Assembly (NCBI RefSeq): GCF_040784915.1
Contig: NZ_CP160797.1
Coordinates: 3,958,137 to 4,022,136 of the forward strand
Reading direction: 5' to 3'
Origin: Bacillus vallismortis
GTDB lineage: Bacteria; Bacillota; Bacilli; Bacillales; Bacillaceae
Length of the DNA: 64,000 nt
This document shows positions 1 to 7,977 of this stretch, piece by piece. The translations under genes and the position numbers were made by a program. Each line of letters begins with the position of its first letter. The first letter of the stretch is position 1. The notes under the pieces are model-generated. The model was given only the letters and a program-made list of their open reading frames with translations. It searched no databases and was not told where the DNA came from.

Positions 1-396
1 AACAAGAGGCTCTTTATCCTTTGTTGCTTCAGGAGCTTTTTCTAACGAATATATCGTCTGTACGGTTGGCACAGAAAGTGCAATGACGATTAAAATTGGG
101 ATCACTGTCCAGACTACTTCTAAGAACGTGTTACCGTGAATTTCTGGGTTATAAGATCCATTATCTTTGCCTTTACGGTCGCGGTATTTTACTAAAATAA
201 TGGTAAATAGAACAAAGACGACCCCGACGATAAACAGCATAAATCCGATAGATAACAGGATCAAATCACTTTGCTGTTCAGCTACAGGCCCTTTCGGATC
301 TAGTACTGAAGCATTGCTGCATCCCCCAAGGACGAAAACCACAGTTAACAGCGCTAATACAAGCAACGGTTTTAATGCTCTGAACAAGAAGATCAC
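1..396 (-). CDS. qoxA: Cytochrome aa3 quinol oxidase subunit II, 5' part
   Basis: N-terminal 132 codons of the membrane subunit II of the aa3-type menaquinol oxidase; the rest lies left of the window. A lipoprotein signal peptide ends in the lipobox LGGC with Cys26, followed by NAS. Two hydrophobic segments come next, the second preceded by EIHGNTFLEVVWTVIP, typical of the subunit II hairpin of heme-copper oxidases. I chose the GTG at 396 because GGAAGG sits just upstream; an in-frame ATG one codon earlier is too close to it. Identity comes from recognising the sequence and from synteny; only the anchored N-terminal part is visible. Confidence 0.93.
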   Translation of the reverse strand, partial: MIFLFRALKPLLVLALLTVVFVLGGCSNASVLDPKGPVAEQQSDLILLSIGFMLFIVGVVFVLFTIILVKYRDRKGKDNGSYNPEIHGNTFLEVVWTVIPILIVIALSVPTVQTIYSLEKAPEATKDKEPLV

Positions 397-906
397 CATC
401 CTTCCTATTGATGTAATAAATCTGAAGTGCATACTTCCTCAAAATCTTTTCTCTACTTTGTTATGCTATCAAAAAGTTCACTTATTAGCTTTATTTTTTT
501 CTAAACTTCATCCCATTTTCGCTTAAATGTCATAAAATCGACAAAAATTGCTCCAACTTTATTCACATCTATCGCTTAAGATGAAAAGTTTCTAGTTATT
601 TCCGCATATAAGTAAAGAAAGATGATGAAAAACTAATTCTGACAAATAAAGGTTTACCACAATAAAAAACTTAGGTCAATCAAAAATTTCATTTTGTTAA
701 ACTTTCTAGTTAGGAATTAATTTTTCCTTGTCTAGCATCTTTTCACACGATTACCATTTTAACGCATCAAATTTTGAATGAAAAGGCTTAATAAAGCGGC
801 AATATGCTCTAAACTGTTCCCATTTTTTAAGAGAACATCCATTTGTTTAGCTTACACGCAATAGAGGAATGTTATAAGCAAATAAATACAAAATAGGATG
901 TGTTGC
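397..906. other. Intergenic region between qoxA and ywzA
   Basis: About 510 bases, strongly AT-rich, divergently flanked by qoxA (minus) and ywzA (plus). It should hold the qox operon promoter, but I could not settle on a -35/-10 pair on the minus strand. The only site I can place is the SigB-like promoter of ywzA at the right end. No convincing coding sequence is present. Confidence 0.5.
845..870 (+). promoter_or_regulatory. SigB-type promoter of ywzA
   Basis: GTTTAG (845-850), a 14-base spacer and AGGAAT (865-870) resemble the SigB consensus GTTTAA-N12-15-GGGWAT. It lies about 40 bases upstream of ywzA, which fits a general stress gene. Two mismatches make this moderate. Confidence 0.5.
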
Positions 907-909
907 ATG

Positions 910-1155
910 ATGAGTTTTATTATTTCACTTATCGTCGCTATTATTATCGGATGGCTTGGCAGTCTGTTTGTGAAAGGAGATATGCCCGGGGGAATTATCG
1001 GGTCTATGATAGCGGGTCTTATCGGCGCGTGGATCGGACACGGGCTGCTCGGAACATGGGGACCGAACCTAGCCGGATTTGCCATTATTCCGGCAGTGAT
1101 CGGCGCAGCCATTGTCGTATTTCTAGTAAGCCTGTTAGCGAGAAAAAGAGGATAA
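910..1155 (+). CDS. ywzA: Small GlsB/YeaQ/YmgE-family membrane protein
   Basis: An 81-residue, very hydrophobic protein with three predicted membrane helices and Gly-rich packing motifs (IIGWLGSLFVKGDMPGG, LIGAWIGHGLLG), the hallmark of the transglycosylase-associated GlsB/YeaQ family. Despite the family name no enzymatic activity is established. Of two adjacent ATGs (907 and 910) I took the second, which gives the usual 81-residue length; GGATG lies a few bases upstream. It ends in a basic ARKRG tail, stands alone between qoxA and galT, and has a SigB-like promoter, so a general stress membrane protein is the likely role. Confidence 0.85.
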   Translation: MSFIISLIVAIIIGWLGSLFVKGDMPGGIIGSMIAGLIGAWIGHGLLGTWGPNLAGFAIIPAVIGAAIVVFLVSLLARKRG

Positions 1156-1163
1156 GAGTGACA

Positions 1164-1198
1164 GCGCCCGAAGCGTCAGTGCTTTGGGCGTTTGTTTT
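1164..1198 (+). terminator. Terminator of ywzA
   Basis: Near-perfect 11-bp stem (GCGCCCGAAGC / GCTTTGGGCGT) with a 6-base loop, followed by TTTGTTTT. Confidence 0.8.
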
Positions 1199-1213
1199 GC
1201 GATAAAATCGAAA

Positions 1214-1242
1214 ATGCCTCAACCCTAGCGGTTGAGGCTTTT
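1214..1242. terminator. Bidirectional terminator overlapping the galT stop
   Basis: GCCTCAACC (1216-1224) and GGTTGAGGC (1230-1238) form a 9-bp stem with T-rich flanks on both strands. The galT stop codon (1225-1227, minus) lies in the loop. Confidence 0.8.
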
Positions 1243-2766
1243 GACTGGTTTAACGCCTAAATGATCAATAAACCTTTTGAAGGCCTGTTTTCCTTCCGGT
1301 GTTTGTTTAAATACACCGGCGTGTTCAAGAATGCGAGCGAATACATGTCCAAGCTCTTCCTTTATCACTAGATCGGCATTCTCTTTTGTTATCGTTCTTT
1401 TTTCCATCGTCCGAAGAGCCCACTCCTTATGTTTTGCCGTGAGCGGATTTTGTTCTAAAACTGTTTTCGGATCAGCAGAACACAGCGCCACTGCCGTTTC
1501 TTTCATTTCTTCCTGTAAACGGCCCGGCAATATCGCCAATCCCATGACTTCAATCAGGCCGATATTTTCTTTTTTAATATGGTGAACGTCCTGATGAGGA
1601 TGAAATATTCCTAATGGATGCTCCTCATCCGTCCGATTGTTTCTCAGCACGATATCAAGTTCGTACAAGTCTCCCTTGCGCCGCGCGATCGGCGTAACCG
1701 TATTATGGGGTGTATCGTCTGTATAGGCGGCTATCCCGGCTATTTCATCGAAATACGTTTGCCACGTGCGGAATATATGATCAGCAGCTTCAGCGACATG
1801 ATCCGGTTTGTCTCCTTGGAGCCTGAGAACCGACATCGGCCACTTCACTAAGCCCAGCGACACACCGGGATGATCATGTAATTCATATACTTCCTCCGCT
1901 TCTGCACGCGCCATCGGAAAATCGTGCGCCCCGCCTTGAAAATGATCATGGCTCAGGATGCTGCCGCCGACGATCGGCAGATCCGCATTTGAACCGATAA
2001 AGTAATGCGGATATTGCCCGAGGAATGACAGCAGCCTTTCAAATGTTTTTCTGCTGATCTCCATCGGTTCATGCTCACCCTTTAAGACGATACAATGCTC
2101 TGGATAATAGACGTATGGCGAGAACTGCAAGTACCATTCTTCCCCTTTAAGGATGACCGGAATGATTCTGTGATTTTGGCGGGCCGGATGATTCACGCTT
2201 CCCTCAAACCCGACATTTTCTTTACAAAGCAAACACATCGGGTAATGAGTCTGCGTTTGCTCTTTTGCAGCCGCAATCGCTTTTGGGTCCTTTTCGGGCT
2301 TTGATAGATTAATGGTCATTTCCAGCTCGCCATATTCGGTCGGCACCGTCCAATGCACATTTTTGGCGATCCTGTCAGACCGGATATAGTAGACATCCTC
2401 TGAATATTGATAGAATTCCTTTGTCGCCTGTTTTGGGCCGTATAATGCTTTTGTCTCCTCAAACTTGCGAATGACCTCAGACGGAGGAGGTACGAAACAT
2501 CCCATCAGCTTTGCGCTGAGCAAGTCACGGTATGTGTCTGTATCCGCTTCCATACGGCCGGTTTCCGCCGCCCATTTGTAAATAGGAGCAAGCAGGTTCG
2601 GAAGGCTCTGTTCCTTCTTGATACGTGTGGAGGAGACCGGCTCAGGATGTTCGATGTCCAATGCTTCATATAGACGGTTTCTCGTGTATTCCCGGTCCCA
2701 GATCGAAATCAGTTTTCGTTCCAGGCCATACTCCAGCAGCTGTTCCAGATATTCAACAATACGCAT
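1225..2766 (-). CDS. galT: Galactose-1-phosphate uridylyltransferase (Firmicute type)
   Basis: Leloir pathway enzyme exchanging UMP between UDP-glucose and galactose-1-phosphate in the cytoplasm. Its 513 residues and sequence are those of the Bacillus/Lactobacillus GalT family, which is longer than E. coli GalT. Visible motifs are MCLLCKENVGFEG (about 177-189), NHPARQNHR (192-200) and SHDHFQGG (272-279), the last being the probable catalytic His segment. The ATG at 2766 lies only 3 bases after the galK stop, so galK-galT is a two-gene operon. No UDP-glucose epimerase (galE) or galactose permease lies next to it. Confidence 0.97.
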   Translation of the reverse strand: MRIVEYLEQLLEYGLERKLISIWDREYTRNRLYEALDIEHPEPVSSTRIKKEQSLPNLLAPIYKWAAETGRMEADTDTYRDLLSAKLMGCFVPPPSEVIRKFEETKALYGPKQATKEFYQYSEDVYYIRSDRIAKNVHWTVPTEYGELEMTINLSKPEKDPKAIAAAKEQTQTHYPMCLLCKENVGFEGSVNHPARQNHRIIPVILKGEEWYLQFSPYVYYPEHCIVLKGEHEPMEISRKTFERLLSFLGQYPHYFIGSNADLPIVGGSILSHDHFQGGAHDFPMARAEAEEVYELHDHPGVSLGLVKWPMSVLRLQGDKPDHVAEAADHIFRTWQTYFDEIAGIAAYTDDTPHNTVTPIARRKGDLYELDIVLRNNRTDEEHPLGIFHPHQDVHHIKKENIGLIEVMGLAILPGRLQEEMKETAVALCSADPKTVLEQNPLTAKHKEWALRTMEKRTITKENADLVIKEELGHVFARILEHAGVFKQTPEGKQAFKRFIDHLGVKPVKSLNR

Positions 2767-2769
2767 GTG

Positions 2770-3942
2770 TCACTCCCCCTTTAGTTCTCTCGCTCTCTCT
2801 CCAATATCAGCGATATAAAATTCCGCTTTGAGACCTGTTTTTTCTTGGTATCTGTCTCCAGCCTTTTGGATAAAATCATCAACAAACGCATCCCTTACAA
2901 TGCTGATGGTGCAGCCGCCGAAGCCTGCTCCCGTCATTCTTGATCCGATGACTCCTTCGTGGTCCCACGCTGCAAACACAAGCTCATCAAGTTCAGGGCA
3001 TGTCACCTCATAATCATCCTTCAATGAAAGGTGGGATTCCTTCATTAACCGCCCGATTTCATCTATATTGTTTTCTTTGAACATATCGGCCGTCTTGATC
3101 GCCCGGTGGTTTTCATATACGGCGTGCTTTGCCCGGCGTCTGTTCGTTTCATTTCGAATCAGGCTGGAATGCACGTCGAAATCAGCGGGCTTGATGTCGC
3201 CCAGCGAGGTAATACCGAGTGCTTTTTGCAGATCAAGCAACGCGTCATTACACTCTTGGCGTCTCGTATTATAGCTAGAGTCTGCCAATGTCCTTTTTTT
3301 GTTCGTGTTCGCAATGACAAGTGCGAGGCCTGAGACATCGAGTTTGCTATATTCATAGTCCAGCGTGTCACAGTTCAGCAGCATCGCATGGTGTTTTTTG
3401 CCCATTCCGATTGCGAATTGGTCCATAATCCCGCAATTGACACCGATAAATGTGTTTTCCGCATGCTGCGCCATTTTTACAAGTTCAAGCGCATCCACTT
3501 CAGGGTGGAAATAGGTTTGAAGCACGACTCCCATCAGCAGCTCAATAGAAGCGGAGGACGAGAGCCCCGCCCCGTTTGGAATATTCCCTGAAAATACAAT
3601 GTCAAAGCCATGGGGAACTGAATAGCCCCTTTGCTGAAATTCATAAATGACGCCTTTCGGATAGTTCGCCCAGTCGTCTTCTTTTTGATAGCGGATGTCG
3701 TCAAGGCTGCACTCCTTGATGCCTGCGTCTTTAAAGTTGTCAGAATACATCCGGACAAGCCCGTCGTTTCTTTCTGCAACTGCAGCATATGTACCCATTG
3801 TCAGCGCGCACGGAAAGACATGCCCGCCGTTATAGTCTGTATGTTCTCCAATCAGATTCACTCTGCCAGGTGCGAAAAAAAACCGTAACCCTTCTTTTTC
3901 TCCGAATACACTTGCAAATATCCCCTTTAGCTCTTCCCGCAT
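2770..3942 (-). CDS. galK: Galactokinase
   Basis: ATP-dependent phosphorylation of galactose at C1, first gene of the galKT pair. All GHMP kinase motifs are visible: the galactokinase signature GRVNLIGEHTDYN (26-38), the phosphate loop PNGAGLSSSAS (122-132) and the C-terminal SRMTGAGFGGC. Length is 390 residues. I chose the ATG at 3942 because AAAGGTGA lies six bases upstream; an in-frame TTG two codons earlier falls inside that spacing. Several positions differ from the 168 protein I remember, supporting a sister taxon. Confidence 0.97.
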   Translation of the reverse strand: MREELKGIFASVFGEKEGLRFFFAPGRVNLIGEHTDYNGGHVFPCALTMGTYAAVAERNDGLVRMYSDNFKDAGIKECSLDDIRYQKEDDWANYPKGVIYEFQQRGYSVPHGFDIVFSGNIPNGAGLSSSASIELLMGVVLQTYFHPEVDALELVKMAQHAENTFIGVNCGIMDQFAIGMGKKHHAMLLNCDTLDYEYSKLDVSGLALVIANTNKKRTLADSSYNTRRQECNDALLDLQKALGITSLGDIKPADFDVHSSLIRNETNRRRAKHAVYENHRAIKTADMFKENNIDEIGRLMKESHLSLKDDYEVTCPELDELVFAAWDHEGVIGSRMTGAGFGGCTISIVRDAFVDDFIQKAGDRYQEKTGLKAEFYIADIGERARELKGE

Positions 3943-4010
3943 GTGCAATCACCTTTCATGGTTTTATTTTCTTATTTCCCCTTATTTCTTAAGCGAAACG
4001 ATAGTGCCTG

Positions 4011-4415
4011 TCACACGCCTTCTTCTTTTGTCTTTTTAAAAACGAGCCATTTGCTTGCGGCATAGTTGACGACAACAATGACCGCGTTGTCGAGTATTTT
4101 AGCCAAGGTTTCATTTGTATTGAACTGGCCGACAAGAATGATCATCATGCCTAAATCTATGCCGAGAGACAGAACCCGAACGCTGAAAAAGGCAGTGATC
4201 TCTTTCATTAGGCTCTGCAGGTCATGTGTTTTTTGCTGAAACACATATAATTTATTCGTGATGTAAGCAAACAGCACGGACAAAACCCAAGCGGCGGCAG
4301 TGGCGGCTTTGTAATCCATATTCATGATCTCTACCAATATATAAAAGCTGGCGATGTTCACAATGGTTGTGAAAACCCCCATGATGATATACATAATCAT
4401 TTCTCTATACTTCAC
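4011..4415 (-). CDS. ywcD: GtrA-family membrane protein
   Basis: A 134-residue protein with four predicted membrane helices and the GtrA/GtcA pattern: an N-terminal helix with MGVFTTIVNI, the loop AYITNKLYVF after helix 2, and the C-terminal NYAASKWLVFKK. The family is thought to help move lipid-linked sugars used to decorate O-antigen or teichoic acids. Start and ywcC stop overlap by 4 bases (ATGA), implying translational coupling and cotranscription with the TetR regulator. The actual substrate is unknown; no glycosyltransferase partner is adjacent. Confidence 0.85.
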   Translation of the reverse strand: MKYREMIMYIIMGVFTTIVNIASFYILVEIMNMDYKAATAAAWVLSVLFAYITNKLYVFQQKTHDLQSLMKEITAFFSVRVLSLGIDLGMMIILVGQFNTNETLAKILDNAVIVVVNYAASKWLVFKKTKEEGV

Positions 4416-5083
4416 TGATGTTCCTCGCTTTCTGAAAAACTTTTCAAGATTCTTGGTCTCACGCGCTCTCTGTCTAGCGTGAAAAAAATCGAGAGTGCGT
4501 CTAAAAAGCTGCGGAATGTGGCGGGCTGTCTCAATACATATGCTTGTTTAATGATTCCGTCGAGTACCGCACATATTATTTTAGCCGTATATCCCGGATC
4601 AATACAGGCGTCAATCAGCTTTCTCTCCTTCAGCCACATAATATATAACGCGTTTTCCTCGACCCACAATTCGTACAGCCGTGCATAGGCCTTGCATTTC
4701 CGAAGGATTTTATATGTCGGCATATTCATGGCAAATGAGACAATGTCCCACGACGGCTTATTTATGTAATAGGAATAAAGCATCTCTGCGGCATGTTTCG
4801 CAGCCTCGTCCAATGTCAGCGGTTTCACTGAAATCTGCTCCATTTGATCAAGATACCCTATGATCATCTTTATTTTCATTTGGCGTTTTTCGAGAAGATG
4901 CTGCAGAAAATCCTCCTTGCTGACAAAATGAACATAAAAAGCTCCTTTGCTGTACCCGGCTGCTCTGCTGATATCCTCTACAGAAACCGGATCATACGCT
5001 CGGTCAATCAACAAATTCAAGCCAGCTTCTATAAAACTTTCAAATGTTACTTCTCTTTTAATTTGAAATTTGTTTTTTTTCAT
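4412..5083 (-). CDS. ywcC: TetR-family repressor next to slrA
   Basis: A 223-residue regulator with an N-terminal TetR helix-turn-helix (about residues 10-60; SVEDISRAAGYSKGAFYVHF is the recognition region) and a helical C-terminal ligand domain. In B. subtilis YwcC represses slrA, which here lies divergently 350 bases away, so the same role is expected. GGAGAAAAAT precedes the ATG. The gene overlaps ywcD downstream by 4 bases. The inducing ligand is unknown. Confidence 0.9.
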   Translation of the reverse strand: MKKNKFQIKREVTFESFIEAGLNLLIDRAYDPVSVEDISRAAGYSKGAFYVHFVSKEDFLQHLLEKRQMKIKMIIGYLDQMEQISVKPLTLDEAAKHAAEMLYSYYINKPSWDIVSFAMNMPTYKILRKCKAYARLYELWVEENALYIMWLKERKLIDACIDPGYTAKIICAVLDGIIKQAYVLRQPATFRSFLDALSIFFTLDRERVRPRILKSFSESEEHQ

Positions 5084-5433
5084 ATTTTTCTCCAGGCGGC
5101 ATGATTATCCTTATCTTACAACGGATCAATCTTTAGCGGTATTTATTTCTTTGAACGCTTATGCTACTCGGTTTCCCCGGGGTCATTTTTAATAGGCTAA
5201 ATGATTTATTTTCATTTACGTACTATCCAGTCAGTATTTAATTGTTTATTATTATAAATAAGATTCATTGGTTATATTAGTCATTTTTTTAGGGAATAGG
5301 TAGGTGGTTTTTCCTTCAGTTTGTGAACACCGGGCAACTATGTGTGAAATTTGTTGTACTCGCCTCATCATCGCGCGGCTTTCTTTGTTGCCCGCATGTT
5401 GCAGGAAAACATTTTATACAATTGGAGGTTACT
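5084..5433. other. ywcC-slrA divergent control region
   Basis: 350 bases without a gene between two divergent starts. It contains a TetR-type dyad (5221-5236), an AT-rich stretch (5237-5275) that probably carries promoter -10 elements, and an inverted repeat CGGGCAAC (5331-5338) / GTTGCCCG (5387-5394) inside the likely slrA leader. I could not fix transcription starts. Confidence 0.5.
5221..5236. promoter_or_regulatory. Candidate YwcC operator
   Basis: TACTATCCAGTCAGTA: matching outer arms TACT/AGTA and partial inner symmetry, in the size range of TetR-family operators and placed in the ywcC-slrA intergenic region. Assignment to YwcC is inference. Confidence 0.4.
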
Positions 5434-5592
5434 ATGAAAACTCATGTTAAAAAAGATTTGGACAAAGATTGGCATATGCTAATGCAAGAAGCTAGATCCA
5501 TTGGGTTAGGCATTCGTGATGTGAGGCAGTTTTTAGAATCTGAGACAGCTTTGAGAAAGAACAATCACAAAAAAACCGTCCGCCAAGACTAA
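5434..5592 (+). CDS. slrA: SlrA, small antagonist of SinR
   Basis: A 52-residue protein matching SlrA, a SinI-like peptide that binds the master biofilm repressor SinR and, with SlrR, shifts cells from motile to matrix-producing chains. The core ARSIGLGIRDVRQFLE is the SinI-type helical hook that pairs with SinR. I chose the ATG at 5434 because GGAGG lies seven bases upstream; the open frame continues further 5' without another good start. It is divergent from its repressor gene ywcC. A few substitutions relative to 168 lie outside the hook core (for example DKDW, LMQEA). Confidence 0.92.
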   Translation: MKTHVKKDLDKDWHMLMQEARSIGLGIRDVRQFLESETALRKNNHKKTVRQD

Positions 5593-5606
5593 TCCGAACA
5601 GGCGGA
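5569..5606 (-). terminator. Possible minus-strand terminator at the slrA 3' end
   Basis: TCCGCC (5579-5584) and GGCGGA (5601-5606) form a 6-bp stem, and a run of seven A (5569-5575) becomes a U-tract only on the minus strand. The loop is long (16), so it is weak. Confidence 0.35.
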
Positions 5607-6035
5607 TCTATTACATCTGGCTTTTCTATCATCTGATCTGAGTTTTCACCATATCCTCTATTCGAAAGCGATTGCCGCGCCGAGCTTGAGGACAAACGGT
5701 GTGTCAGCTAACATACGACAGACAGCCGGTGATGCGGTCACCTCTTGGCACATGCATTGTCATTAAGAGGTGATGCGAACATCCATAACCAGGCTCTGGT
5801 AAACAGCAGCTTTGCTGAGAACAAGCTGCATTCGGTGAGGTTTTGAAAGCAAACTCGTATATACGCGGCCGAGCTGGAAAACCTTCGCCTGTCTTTCTGC
5901 CAATTTCGTTCCTATCTTCACGACTTCCTTCTTTTTTCATTCTTCAGATATTCTTCAATGCATAAATCAGACTTTCAGTACATACCTATTGGTGTACCTT
6001 TTTGCTTACGTTTAGTCAATAAAAGGAGGAAAGCC
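5593..6035. other. slrA-ywcB intergenic region
   Basis: 443 bases with no gene I can support. It holds a 9-bp inverted repeat TCACCTCTT/AAGAGGTGA (5738-5746, 5765-5773) and a dyad GTACATACC/GGTGTAC (5978-5997) shortly before ywcB. A minus-strand open frame at 5704-5940 has Cys-rich, low-similarity composition and no ribosome binding site. Confidence 0.5.
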
Positions 6036-6344
6036 ATGTACAAAGCTGATTACAAACAGATTGCTGCAACGCCGTCTTTCCAAGCTTTTTTAAAGCAGAA
6101 ACACGCTTTTATTGTTCCTTCTGCGATTTTCTTTTTCGTCTTTTATTTTTCACTTCCTGTTTTGACGTCTTATTTCACCTTTTTGAATGCGCCGGCCATT
6201 GGAGCTGTTTCATGGGCTTGGCTGTTTGCTATCGCCCAATTCGCCATGACCTGGATACTGAGTACCGTGTATTCCCGAAGGGCAGCTCGTTTCGACAGAT
6301 ATGTAAGCGCTTTAAAGGAAGAATTGAAGGGTGAACAGACATGA
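6036..6344 (+). CDS. ywcB: DUF485 membrane protein, partner of YwcA
   Basis: A 102-residue protein with two membrane helices (about residues 27-48 and 60-85) and the DUF485 layout. Such proteins are encoded immediately before acetate-permease-like SSS symporters (the YjcH-ActP arrangement in E. coli). The ATG at 6036 follows AAAGGAGGAAAGCC, a strong ribosome binding site; the open frame extends upstream but has no comparable signal. The stop overlaps the ywcA start by 4 bases. A small accessory or assembly subunit of the transporter is plausible but unproven. Confidence 0.9.
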   Translation: MYKADYKQIAATPSFQAFLKQKHAFIVPSAIFFFVFYFSLPVLTSYFTFLNAPAIGAVSWAWLFAIAQFAMTWILSTVYSRRAARFDRYVSALKEELKGEQT

Positions 6345-7882
6345 ATATGACTGCTTTTCTATTATTTTTAGCAATCGTCGGCCTAACGCTTGTCATCACC
6401 TATTTTGCCGCGAAGAAGACGAAAACGACGAGTGAGTTTTATACGGCTGGCGGCGGGCTCACCGGCGTTCAGAATGGACTGGCAATTGCCGGCGACTACA
6501 TGTCTGCAGCCTCGTTTCTCGGGATTGCCGGAATGATTGCGTTATATGGATTTGATGGATTCTTTTACAGCATCGGTTTTCTGGTGGCTTATCTCGTTGT
6601 CTTGTACATCGTGGCGGAACCGCTTCGGAATCTTGGGAAGTATACGATGGCTGACATGATTGCGGCTCGTTTTAAGGAAAAGAAAATCCGCGGCGTCGCG
6701 GCTCTGAATACCATTGCCATCTCTACTTTTTATATGATCGCCCAGCTCGTGGGGGCCGGTGCGCTGATCAAACTGCTGCTTGGGCTGGATTATACCGTGG
6801 CGGTTCTCATCGTCGGAGTGCTGATGACCATTTATGTCGTGTTTGGCGGCATGATCGCGACAAGCTGGGTTCAAATCATTAAAGCGGTTTTGCTGATGGC
6901 CGGCACACTCGTGATTTCAATCATCGTGTTTTCAAAATTCGGCTTTAACCTTAATACCATGTTTGAGCAGATGAAAACGGCCACTCCGCTTGGCGCTGAT
7001 TTTTTAAATCCCGGAAATAAATACAAGGTGCCGCTTGAGACTTTGTCGTTAAACTTGGCACTCGTGCTGGGAACTGCCGGGCTTCCTCATATTTTGATCC
7101 GGTTTTATACCGTTAAGGATGCTAAGACGGCCCGGACATCTGTTATGTCAGCGACATGGATTATCGGCGTGTTTTACATTATGACGGTGTTTCTCGGCTT
7201 TGGCGCGGCTGCGTTTGTCGGTTTTGACGCGATTACGGCGGCTGACCAAGCGGGAAATATGGCGGCTCCGCTTTTGGCGAAAGCGCTCGGGGGAGACTTT
7301 CTGTTTGCGTTTGTGTCAGCCATCGCCTTCGCTACCATTTTAGCTGTCGTGACCGGATTGGTGCTGTCTGCCGCCTCAGCGTTTGCCCATGATATTTACA
7401 GCCAAATCATCAGAAAGGGAGAAGCAACTGAAATAGAACAGATGAAAGCGGCCAGATGGGCTTCTGTCGCCGTGTCAGTGCTCTCCATTCTTCTTGCGAT
7501 TTTTGCACAGTCTTTAAATGTAGCGTTCCTTGTCGCACTTGCGTTTGCGGTGGCGGCCAGCGCAAACCTCCCGCTGATTGTGTTTACGGTCTTCTGGAAG
7601 AGATTCAATGCCTCAGGCGCTTTATGGGGCAGCCTGACAGGCCTGATCAGCGCGCTTGTGCTTGTGTCGATGAGCCCTAGTGTGTGGGATCCGTCCGGAG
7701 GTGCTGTTTTTATCGGCGATCCGCTCATTCCGCTTTCCAATCCGGGCATTATTTCCATCCCGCTCGGCTTCCTCGGCGCGTGGCTTGGAACGGTGCTGTC
7801 GTCAGATAAAACAGTTGATGAAGATACGTTTGCGGAAATACAGGTGAAGGCGCATACCGGCATTCATATGGATCAAGAGTAA
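6341..7882 (+). CDS. ywcA: Sodium:solute symporter (SSS family, ActP-like)
   Basis: A 513-residue integral membrane protein with about 13 helices. SSS features include the N-terminal FYTAGGGLTGVQNGLAIAGD, the segment DYMSAASFLGIAGMIALYG and the GGMIATSWVQIIKA helix. Its closest well-known relatives transport short-chain monocarboxylates such as acetate or pyruvate with Na+; the substrate here is unknown. Translation is coupled to ywcB through an ATGA overlap. The C-terminal tail is cytoplasmic and acidic. Confidence 0.9.
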   Translation: MNMTAFLLFLAIVGLTLVITYFAAKKTKTTSEFYTAGGGLTGVQNGLAIAGDYMSAASFLGIAGMIALYGFDGFFYSIGFLVAYLVVLYIVAEPLRNLGKYTMADMIAARFKEKKIRGVAALNTIAISTFYMIAQLVGAGALIKLLLGLDYTVAVLIVGVLMTIYVVFGGMIATSWVQIIKAVLLMAGTLVISIIVFSKFGFNLNTMFEQMKTATPLGADFLNPGNKYKVPLETLSLNLALVLGTAGLPHILIRFYTVKDAKTARTSVMSATWIIGVFYIMTVFLGFGAAAFVGFDAITAADQAGNMAAPLLAKALGGDFLFAFVSAIAFATILAVVTGLVLSAASAFAHDIYSQIIRKGEATEIEQMKAARWASVAVSVLSILLAIFAQSLNVAFLVALAFAVAASANLPLIVFTVFWKRFNASGALWGSLTGLISALVLVSMSPSVWDPSGGAVFIGDPLIPLSNPGIISIPLGFLGAWLGTVLSSDKTVDEDTFAEIQVKAHTGIHMDQE

Positions 7883-7917
7883 AAAAGAAATAGGAAAAAC
7901 CAATCTGTGCTTGAAAT

Positions 7918-7951
7918 CCAAAAAAGGCTGTCGAGGTACTCTCGACAGCCT
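7918..7951 (-). terminator. Terminator of ywbO
   Basis: Perfect 11-bp stem AGGCTGTCGAG/CTCGACAGCCT with loop GTACT; the U-tract (A-run 7919-7925) belongs to the minus strand. Confidence 0.85.
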
Positions 7952-7977
7952 GAGTTCTCTTGTATAGAGAGTTTTCC

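Noticed and set aside
5704-5940. Minus-strand 78-codon open frame between slrA and ywcB
   Set aside because: No ribosome binding site, unusual Cys/Arg/Pro composition, contains an inverted repeat, and no resemblance to any protein I know.
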